In this document: piece after piece, positions 47,072 through 53,352 of the stretch
Layout: each line of letters begins with the position of its first letter
How positions within the stretch are numbered: the stretch's first letter is position 1
Source: Anaerolineae bacterium
GTDB lineage: Bacteria > Chloroflexota > Anaerolineae > Aggregatilineales > Phototrophicaceae
NCBI GenBank assembly: GCA_022843385.1
Contig: JALHNT010000028.1
Coordinates: 38,110-102,109 of the forward strand
Direction: 5' to 3'
DNA length: 64,000 nucleotides
Notes under the pieces: model-generated
Database searches by the model: none
The model's input: the letters and a program-made list of their open reading frames with translations, nothing else
What the model was told of the DNA's origin: nothing
Position numbers and translations under genes: made by a program

Positions 47072-47596
47072 TCAGTCGATGGAGGCGATGAAAGCCTCGA
47101 CCCCTGCTTCATCCCACTGCGCGACAGGCTGATTGATCACCAGCAACACCGTGCCTTCGCGGCCTTGAAAAACCAGGTTCAGGCTGCGGTAGCGCTGCCC
47201 TTCGCCATTCGTTCTATCGCTGATCGTCAGCGATGCCGGATGGTCGCGTACGGTGCGCTCGTCCGTCAGTATCAGGGTCGCATCACGCCAAGCTGTAGTC
47301 ATAGATTCATTCGTCTGATAGCCTTCAATAACCTGTTCATCAGGAATGACCCCTGGCGGCGCTTGCAAGAAAGCCAGATGCCCGTTTCGGTCGCTGGATT
47401 TGTAGGCTGCAATCGTGTATCCGAGCATTTCCACGGTGTAATCTGTCTGATAGCCCGCTGGTAGCTCGAAATCTGCAATCCTGTGGGCGATACTGTTGAC
47501 GCGATCCCCATCTGTCAGGCGCTGCACCAGCGCCACCAATACTGTGCTTCCCAACATAAGTGCCACAGCAATATAGACGCTGAGGTTCTTGTTCAT
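47072..47596 (-). CDS. Uncharacterised exported or membrane-anchored protein
   Basis: 174 aa from ATG 47596. One N-terminal hydrophobic segment (LSVYIAVALMLGSTVLVALV) without a clear cleavage site indicates a single-pass protein with an extracytoplasmic domain. The body (ADFELPAGYQTDYTVEMLGY, then GHLAFLQAPPGVIPDEQVIE) is beta-rich. It resembles small Chloroflexota exported proteins with a lipid- or polymer-binding look, but I do not recognise a named family. Same orientation and spacing as its neighbours implies one operon. Confidence 0.7.
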   Translation of the reverse strand: MNKNLSVYIAVALMLGSTVLVALVQRLTDGDRVNSIAHRIADFELPAGYQTDYTVEMLGYTIAAYKSSDRNGHLAFLQAPPGVIPDEQVIEGYQTNESMTTAWRDATLILTDERTVRDHPASLTISDRTNGEGQRYRSLNLVFQGREGTVLLVINQPVAQWDEAGVEAFIASID

Positions 47597-47625
47597 GGTT
47601 TACTCTCCTTAACTGTAGGGTGGGT

Positions 47626-48273
47626 TTAGCGTACCAGCTGCTGCGGCTGTGCCGAGCGATGGAACAACTTCGGCAAGAACATGCCTGTGCGCGTTTTGTA
47701 CAGGCGGTAAGCAGCGCCAAACTGTCCGGTCATCTCCCGCTCTTCCATGCGCACCAGCCGGTAGTAGACCACTGCCAGGATCGGCCACATCACGAGCAGC
47801 GGCAGCGTCGCCCAATCCAGGATCATGCCCAGCGTGATGAGCATGAAGCCGGTGTACTGCGGGTGGCGGATCAAGGCGTAGATGCCATCCGTCACAAGCT
47901 GTCCTTCGTCTTCACCCTTGCTCCAGAAGCGTTTGTAGATGACCCGCCAGCCGACGATGACCAGGGCAGCGCCAATAAGCATGAGGGCAGTTCCGACATA
48001 CATGCCCCAGTGTCCGATCCAGGGTTGCAGCGTGTGGCCGTAGAGAACACCATCGGGCAGGTTGGTGCCGATCAGCCAGGTGATGGCGTACATGCTGAGG
48101 GGAACGCCGAACATTTCCAGCGCCAGCGCGATGATAAAAGCGAGATAGGCGCTGGCCGGCTTGCGTTGAGATTTCTTGTAGAAAGGCACAAACAGCAACA
48201 TCAAAGCGAACAAGCCAATCCAGATCACCATATACAGCCATTGATTGAAATGTACCGATGCGGGGTCGCTCAT
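47626..48273 (-). CDS. ICMT/PEMT-like membrane methyltransferase-family protein
   Basis: 215 aa with five or six hydrophobic helices. The C-terminal GIYALIRHPQYTGFMLITLG and YYRLVRMEEREMTGQFGAAY are the SAM-binding RHPxY and E-E-x2-M-x3-FG-x2-Y motifs of isoprenylcysteine carboxyl methyltransferases and bacterial relatives. Bacterial members methylate small lipophilic compounds or phospholipid amines; the substrate is not predictable. It is probably co-expressed with the hydrolase genes to the left and lies about 100 bases from the LuxR regulator gene. Confidence 0.8.
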   Translation of the reverse strand: MSDPASVHFNQWLYMVIWIGLFALMLLFVPFYKKSQRKPASAYLAFIIALALEMFGVPLSMYAITWLIGTNLPDGVLYGHTLQPWIGHWGMYVGTALMLIGAALVIVGWRVIYKRFWSKGEDEGQLVTDGIYALIRHPQYTGFMLITLGMILDWATLPLLVMWPILAVVYYRLVRMEEREMTGQFGAAYRLYKTRTGMFLPKLFHRSAQPQQLVR

Positions 48274-48370
48274 GAGATTTCCTCCAGTTGATTACATCAC
48301 GAACTATCCCCACGATAGCCGTAAACCATCGGGGGCTGTCATCAACCGAAAGTTAGATTTTGAGGAAAAG

Positions 48371-51019
48371 TCAATCGGAGAGAATATTCAGTCCGCGCGC
48401 TTTGGCGACCGCTTCGGTACGGTTTTGAGCGCCCAGCTTATCCATAATATGATTGATGTGGCTTTTCACAGTGCCGAGGCTGACCACGAGCGCTGCGGCG
48501 ATGTCTTGATTGCTGGAACCTTTTGCGATGTGTTTCAGCACCTCGATTTCACGCTCAGTCAGCGTGTCAGCCGGATGTTGGGTGTGGTCGCCGTGCGCGG
48601 CCCTCTCCAGCAGGTAGGCCACATAGTCCGGGAGGATGTCGCGTTCAAGCGCCAGACGCAGCAATTTGAGCATGGGCTGACCTGCATTGAGGAACAGCCG
48701 CACAAAGCCATGCGGTTGAGCCAACAGCAGCGCCCGTTGAACGGCGCTCAACGCTGCTTCTGTTTCACCCAAAGCCTGATGGGTCAGCGCACGCAGCACC
48801 TCAGCCACGATAATTGTGCTGCCTCGTCCCGCAGGTTGGGCAACCGCGATCATCCGCGTCAGTAAAGCCTGCGCCGCTTCGTATTCACCTTGTGCCAGCC
48901 AGACCCGCACCAGCGTGAGGTTTTCATAATCCTGGTGATAGCCGACTGGAGGTTTTTGCTGATACCGCACGGCCCAATCAATGGCAATCTGTATCTGGCC
49001 GGATCGCAGCAGCAGCCGCGCTTCTGCCGCGTCAATGAAGGCTGTCATCATCGGGCTTCGGTAGTTACGTGTGAGCGCACGCGCCTGGGTGATAGTGGTT
49101 TCGGCTTCGGCGAATGCTCCACGCGACAGCAGCATATCCGCCAGCAACACATAGGCGTACCACAACACATCGGGAATGTCAGAGCGACGTGCCAGCGCAA
49201 TCGCATTCCGCAGCCTGGCTTCTGCCTCAATGGGCTGATTATGCTGGAAAAGTGCCTGCGCCAGTGACAGCATAATCGCACTCAAGGGACCGATTGGGGT
49301 CGTGTACTCTATCAGTAGCGCTTGGCAGCGTTCGTGCACGGCTTTCAAATCTCCAGCCAGCAGGTCAAGCTGTGCCAGATAATAATGGGCATCCAGCATC
49401 AGATAGTGATGTTGGAGACGCTGGGCTAATTCCAGGGCATGGACATAAGCGCGCCGCGCCGCCGGCACATCACCGCGCAGGTAAAACAAAAAGGCCTCGG
49501 TGTTGGCGATACGCACCTGATCCAGCTCCGTAACAGTGTCATACAGCGCCTTCGCCTGGTCAATCCAGGTCTGAGCTGCCTCAATGTCGCCACGATAAGC
49601 AGCCAGGGTTGCCTGATAATTGGCGGCTATTGCCTGGAGCGCCTGACGTTCCTGAGTGTCGCTTTTGTTTTTGGCGAGGGTTTCAATAGCCAGCCGAACA
49701 TATGCCTCGGAGCGCTCAAGATCGCCGGTGAGATATAGGCAGCGTGAAAAATACAGACACAAACGTGGATACTGCCTGAGGGCGCTGTCTGAAAAATGCG
49801 GCAACCAGCCCAGAAGGGTCATGATTTCCCCGCCTGAGGTGAGCGCTTCCCAGGCAAAGGTTTCAATCAGCCATACGGCATAGTCCATGTCCTTCGCTGC
49901 CAGCGCATGTTGAACCGATTCGACCCACTCGCCATGCGCCTCATACCATTCAGCGGCAGCGCGATGCAGTTCCGAAAAACGTGTCGGATTCTCCAACTGA
50001 AGCCGCTGGCGCAGGAACTCCTCTGCCAGGTGATGATAGCGGTAAAGGGGCTGCGTGTCTGACAGCGGGATCAGAAACAGATTGTCCTGGGCGAGCCGAT
50101 TCAGGATCAAGGGAGCAGAACAGTCACCGGTGAGCGCGCCGCACAAGTCGGGGGTCAGTTGATTGAGGACACAAGTATCGAGCAGGAATGTGCGAGTAGC
50201 TTCGGTCTGTTGTGTAAACACCTCGTCGGCAAAATAATCAAAAATGTGCTGTTGGGCAGCAGAATACCGATTAAGCAAGCGATCAATAGCGGTATCATCG
50301 ACAGGCTGGCGCGTATCATGCAGAGAAAGGGTCATCAGCCGTAGGGCGGCTGCCCAGCCTTCGCTCGCTTGATCCAGGCGCTCAATTTGCTTTTGCGAGG
50401 GCATTATGCTCAGGGTCTGTTTAACGAAGCCGGCAATCTCTGTCTGGCTGAAACGAAGTTCGGACGCGCGTAGTTCGATGATTTGCCCACGCGCACGCAG
50501 TCGCGACAGTTGCAGCGGTGGATCGGCGCGGCTGGCGATGGCAAGTTGCACATTTTTGGGGAGATGTTCCAGCATCAGGCTCAGTGCAGCGTGAATTTCC
50601 GGGGTAGCGATCAGGTGATAGTCATCGAGCGCCAACATATACTGCCGGTCGTTATCTGCCAGTTCATTGATGACGACAGTCACAAGGTCATCCAGACTAA
50701 CCCTTGTACCGGCGGGGCTGAATTGATCCGCGCCGAATCCGAGCGCGATTTGAATGGCTTTGCTGAGGTGAAAGGCGAAGCGTGCCGGATCGTTGTCGAG
50801 CTTATCCAGCGCATACCAGATCACCACTGCGCCGTTACGCCTCAAGTTATGACACCATTCGAGCAAACAAGAAGTCTTTCCAAAGCCTGCTGGTGCCGAG
50901 ATGAGGACGAGGCGGACATCCGGGCGTAAGGGTATCAATTGGAGTAACTGCTGGCGGTCAATGTGACCGGTTTGCAGGGGAGGAAGCACAATCTTGGTAG
51001 ACAAAAGAGAATAGTTCAT
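48371..51019 (-). CDS. MalT-like LuxR-family transcriptional activator (STAND/LAL)
   Basis: 882 aa. The N-terminus begins STKIVLPPLQTGHIDRQQLL, the typical MalT-family start. Walker A is SAPAGFGKTS at residues 41-50, and Walker B is LALDDYHLI. A long TPR-like helical region (about 330-790) follows. The C-terminal LuxR helix-turn-helix reads LTEREIEVLKHIAKGSSNQD and then TVKSHINHIMDKLGAQNRTE. Such proteins bind ATP and an inducer, oligomerise and activate transcription. It is first in a run of minus-strand genes encoding hydrolases and membrane proteins, which are its most likely targets. Confidence 0.92.
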   Translation of the reverse strand: MNYSLLSTKIVLPPLQTGHIDRQQLLQLIPLRPDVRLVLISAPAGFGKTSCLLEWCHNLRRNGAVVIWYALDKLDNDPARFAFHLSKAIQIALGFGADQFSPAGTRVSLDDLVTVVINELADNDRQYMLALDDYHLIATPEIHAALSLMLEHLPKNVQLAIASRADPPLQLSRLRARGQIIELRASELRFSQTEIAGFVKQTLSIMPSQKQIERLDQASEGWAAALRLMTLSLHDTRQPVDDTAIDRLLNRYSAAQQHIFDYFADEVFTQQTEATRTFLLDTCVLNQLTPDLCGALTGDCSAPLILNRLAQDNLFLIPLSDTQPLYRYHHLAEEFLRQRLQLENPTRFSELHRAAAEWYEAHGEWVESVQHALAAKDMDYAVWLIETFAWEALTSGGEIMTLLGWLPHFSDSALRQYPRLCLYFSRCLYLTGDLERSEAYVRLAIETLAKNKSDTQERQALQAIAANYQATLAAYRGDIEAAQTWIDQAKALYDTVTELDQVRIANTEAFLFYLRGDVPAARRAYVHALELAQRLQHHYLMLDAHYYLAQLDLLAGDLKAVHERCQALLIEYTTPIGPLSAIMLSLAQALFQHNQPIEAEARLRNAIALARRSDIPDVLWYAYVLLADMLLSRGAFAEAETTITQARALTRNYRSPMMTAFIDAAEARLLLRSGQIQIAIDWAVRYQQKPPVGYHQDYENLTLVRVWLAQGEYEAAQALLTRMIAVAQPAGRGSTIIVAEVLRALTHQALGETEAALSAVQRALLLAQPHGFVRLFLNAGQPMLKLLRLALERDILPDYVAYLLERAAHGDHTQHPADTLTEREIEVLKHIAKGSSNQDIAAALVVSLGTVKSHINHIMDKLGAQNRTEAVAKARGLNILSD

Positions 51020-51494
51020 CCGGTTCAGTCAAAGCAAGCTGCCTGTATAAGGCAATTCTATCACTCCCACTCGAAAGTTGGGGGAGATATTGGGTAGTGA
51101 CTTGAGATGATCTCGTATCGGGGATAGGTGAGGATGTAGGATTGGATTGGGAGGAACTTGTTGGGTGTTTTGGATTGGTTTGAAGGCAAGAAACGTGCTC
51201 CCGCTCGCATTTCTCCTTTTGCCCGTTTAGCTACTCCTTCTTGATCTTGAATTCGCCAGCAGCATCTGCAACAGTTGCTATGCTTGAGGGAAAACGGCTA
51301 GACATGATTCGTGAATCGCAAAATAGAGTGATGCGAATCTGACGAATCGTGTGAATCAAGCGGCTTCGTCCTGCGCTTCAAGACGCTGGCGACTACGCCC
51401 GCTTGATGCAGCGACCATACCCCCATCTTTGTAGGGCAGATACCGCATATGATGGAGTCATCGATTTCATCCCCGACCAATGGGAGGCTGGAAG
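51020..51494. other. Intergenic region with phased GAATC repeats
   Basis: This 475-bp gap holds the divergent promoters of the LuxR gene (minus) and the WYL gene (plus). GAATC occurs at 51313, 51335, 51344 and 51353, the last three exactly 9 bp apart, with the inverse GATTC at 51306. GTGAATC/CGAATC contexts repeat, so this may be an operator cluster. No open frame here looks coding. Confidence 0.4.
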
Positions 51495-52511
51495 ATGACT
51501 CACCCTAAACGTGCGCGTCGTTCAGAGTGGCGGGTGCTGGAGCGTTGTCTCAAGACGCTTCAGCTTCTCCTGCGCGGTCCGGTTGCGGCGGATGCCATCC
51601 GTCAAATCATCATCGACGATGCGGTGGCTAACGATCAAACGCTGACTGTAGAAGAAATCAATCGTCGGTTCGAGGAAGATCGCAGCCGTCTGCGCCATAA
51701 CTTCGGCTGCACCCTGGAGTACACGCGGGCGGAAGACACCTACCAACTCACGGGCCTCGATAAACCGCTCATTGATCTCTCGGAAGCGGCCATCCGCGGT
51801 TTGGCCTTTCTGCGGGCAGCCTTTCGCGCGGAGCAAGTACCGAATCGTGAGATCATCCTGCCGCTCATTGACGAGGTGACTCGTCTGCTCCCAGCCGGTC
51901 GTCAGCGGGCCGCCCGCCGCGAATCCGGCTTCATCGAGATGCGCTTCGGCCTGCGCGATCGGGATAGCATCCCCGACGAGGTGCGAGAGGCGGTGCAGCG
52001 TGCCTGTGATGAACGCCGTCAATTGGAAATCCGTTATCGTCCCGCCAGTCGCGCTGATGGTCTGACCTTGCGCCATCTGCTCGAACCCTATCGCGTTTAC
52101 TTTGATGCCCGGCAGGGGCATGAGCTGGTGGAAGGATGGTGGCTCGAATCGGAGAGCACAGCGTATGGGCGGCGCATTCAAGACAAGTTCTACTCTTTCC
52201 GCCTGGGTCGCATCCAGGAAGCGAAGGTACTGCCGACGCACTTCATCCGCCGGCGGCTGCCGACGAAAGAACTGACCTACCGCCTCAGTCCGAAGCTGGC
52301 GCGTGGGGGAGTCAGTCAGCAGTTCGAGGGCAGTCAAATCCACATCAACGATGACGGCAGCGTAACGGTTCGCGCCCAATCGGTTGATCTGTTCACCGAC
52401 CTGCGGGCGCTGCTGCGCTATGGACCCGAATGTGTGGTGATGGGGGGAGAGGATGCTCGCACCGAAATGCGCCATCTGGTGCAGGCGATGTGGGAGCAGT
52501 ATTCAGGATGA
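51495..52511 (+). CDS. WYL-domain transcriptional regulator
   Basis: 338 aa from ATG 51495, chosen because GGGAGG lies seven bases upstream; an ATG at 51480 has no ribosome site. The N-terminal region (SEWRVLERCLKTLQLLLRGP, EEINRRFEEDRSRLRHNFGC) is a helix-turn-helix module. RRQLEIRYRPASRADGLTLR leads into the WYL domain (LRHLLEPYRVYF, then LVEGWWLESESTAYGRRI). WYL proteins sense nucleic-acid or nucleotide ligands and often adjoin CRISPR-Cas loci; Sll7009 controls the type I-D system of Synechocystis. Lying directly upstream of the I-D operon on the same strand, this one is probably a cas regulator. A degenerate CRISPR repeat begins one base after its stop codon. Confidence 0.87.
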   Translation: MTHPKRARRSEWRVLERCLKTLQLLLRGPVAADAIRQIIIDDAVANDQTLTVEEINRRFEEDRSRLRHNFGCTLEYTRAEDTYQLTGLDKPLIDLSEAAIRGLAFLRAAFRAEQVPNREIILPLIDEVTRLLPAGRQRAARRESGFIEMRFGLRDRDSIPDEVREAVQRACDERRQLEIRYRPASRADGLTLRHLLEPYRVYFDARQGHELVEGWWLESESTAYGRRIQDKFYSFRLGRIQEAKVLPTHFIRRRLPTKELTYRLSPKLARGGVSQQFEGSQIHINDDGSVTVRAQSVDLFTDLRALLRYGPECVVMGGEDARTEMRHLVQAMWEQYSG

Positions 52512-52592
52512 GTTTCAATGCCTCAGTCGGCGCGATCTACAGTTGATCCTGACTCACGATCAAACCACTATGTTTCAATGCCCAATTCGGCC
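52512..52592 (-). ncRNA. Putative crRNA-like regulator (CreR/CreA type) with two degenerate repeats
   Basis: Read on the minus strand, 52592-52572 ends GGGCATTGAAAC and 52532-52512 ends GAGGCATTGAAAC. The array repeat ends the same way, GAGGCATTGAAAC. The right-hand copy matches 17 of the last 21 repeat bases, and the left-hand copy 20 of 21. Both keep the GCC-6nt-GGC Cas6 hairpin (loops GAATTG and GACTGA, array GATTGA) and the exact 8-nt ATTGAAAC handle; upstream halves are decayed. The left copy aligned over 37 nt still matches at 28 positions, leaving a 23-nt spacer (52549-52571) that begins ATAGTGGTTTGATCG. This is the organisation of known crRNA-like regulators. Its first nine spacer bases recur at 52729 behind GTT, upstream of cas10d. 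No experiment supports the RNA yet; a dead array remnant is the alternative. Confidence 0.7.
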
Positions 52593-52664
52593 TCATTGTT
52601 TAGCATAGCATAGCACAGGCGAAGCGGGAAGATGTAAGCAGATCTGGGGGACATTTCACTCTGG

Positions 52665-52670
52665 ATTATA
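52665..52670 (-). promoter_or_regulatory. Possible -10 element for the crRNA-like RNA
   Basis: On the minus strand this reads TATAAT, a perfect -10 hexamer, preceded by TG. A start near 52658 would give a transcript running through both degenerate repeats and into the antisense of the WYL gene end. No good -35 is seen at 16-18 bp (CATAAT at 16), so the promoter would rely on its -10. Confidence 0.45.
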
Positions 52671-52725
52671 CATGGTGAGTAGTCTGATTATGGGTTCACT
52701 ATGCAGTGTATGTGTCAGTAGATCG

Positions 52726-52767
52726 GTTATAGTGGTTGAATCGGAAAGTTAGTTATAGTAGTTTGCC
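52726..52767 (+). promoter_or_regulatory. Two GTT-flanked target sites upstream of the cas operon
   Basis: GTTATAGTGGTT (52726-52737) and GTTATAGTAGTT (52752-52763) are direct repeats 26 bp apart. GTT is the PAM expected for type I-D. Site 1 after the PAM matches spacer positions 1-9 and 12-15 of the crRNA-like RNA. Site 2 matches positions 1-5 and 7-11; the single mismatch is at position 6, which is flipped out of the guide-target duplex in type I complexes. Each site includes TATAGT, which could act as a -10. The same repeats could alternatively be binding sites of the WYL regulator. Confidence 0.6.
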
Positions 52768-52830
52768 TTTTGAGTCAGAATCCATTTCCTTGCAATAACT
52801 CGAAGGCTATGGTACTCTGGGCAAAAAGAA

Positions 52831-52869
52831 AGGGCGAAGCGATCTGGGTCGAACCGAATGCTTCACCCT
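52831..52869 (+). repeat. Hairpin in the cas leader
   Basis: AGGGCGAAGC (52831-52840) pairs with GCTTCACCCT (52860-52869), one mismatch in ten, around a 19-nt loop that itself contains GGTCGAACC. TTTATGG follows. It lies between the target sites and the small gene at 52984. It could be an attenuator or mRNA-stabilising stem. A TTGCAA (52790-52795) to TACTCT (52813-52818) pair 17 bp apart lies just upstream as a candidate cas promoter. Confidence 0.45.
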
Positions 52870-52983
52870 TTATGGAAGAGAAAAGGCCTGCGACTGAAGT
52901 CACAAGGCTATCCCTTTGATTTCAGTATAGCAGGGCATGAGCTGATGCCAAGTATGTACCTGTTGGTTGAGGAGGATTTTTGC

Positions 52984-53250
52984 ATGCTCTACTATCATCA
53001 ACTACCTTTGCCTGGTTTTGAAGATCTGCCGGCTGCCCCGCCCGCCGATATCAAGCCTGTGATCCCTGAGTCAAGGCAATCATCCGATCCGCAGGAACAT
53101 GGCTGGACACAGCTCCCCTTACCCGGCTTCGAGCTGTCGAACCCTGACGCGAATAGAGGGGACGACCCACCCCCGGACGCCCTGACCGTTCATGAATTCG
53201 TCATGAAATCACCATTAGAGACCGCGACCCCCGCACTTGTAGGGACATGA
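52984..53250 (+). CDS. Small unknown protein with two QLPLPGFE repeats
   Basis: 88 aa from ATG 52984, with GGAGG eight bases upstream; the open frame goes back to 52858, but that start has no ribosome site. QLPLPGFE occurs twice, at residues 6-13 and 43-50, inside an otherwise proline- and acid-rich, probably disordered chain. The protein has no membrane segment or cysteine pair. I do not recognise a family. QLPLP resembles short sliding-clamp-binding peptides (QLxLP/F type), but that is a loose likeness. It lies about 100 bases before cas10d, downstream of the predicted cas control sites, so it is probably the first gene of the cas transcript. Confidence 0.5.
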   Translation: MLYYHQLPLPGFEDLPAAPPADIKPVIPESRQSSDPQEHGWTQLPLPGFELSNPDANRGDDPPPDALTVHEFVMKSPLETATPALVGT

Positions 53251-53352
53251 ACCCGGTAAAATGAAAAAAAGTGACGAGGTGCTGTAAATGCTCATACTTA
53301 ACTTGCAGTGTGTGGATTCGTGTTATGTCCATCTTGCCAATGGAGACGATTG

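Noticed and set aside
52512..52592. Second ordinary CRISPR array
   Set aside because: Only two repeat-like units, both degenerate in the same half, and a short spacer; the seed match to the cas upstream DNA fits a regulator better.
52838..52862. T-arm-like GGTCGAACC suggesting a tRNA
   Set aside because: No acceptor stem, anticodon arm or CCA-side sequence fits around it; it is the loop of the leader hairpin.
53261..53287. Eight-codon mini-ORF (MKKSDEVL) before cas10d
   Set aside because: No ribosome site and too short to distinguish from chance.
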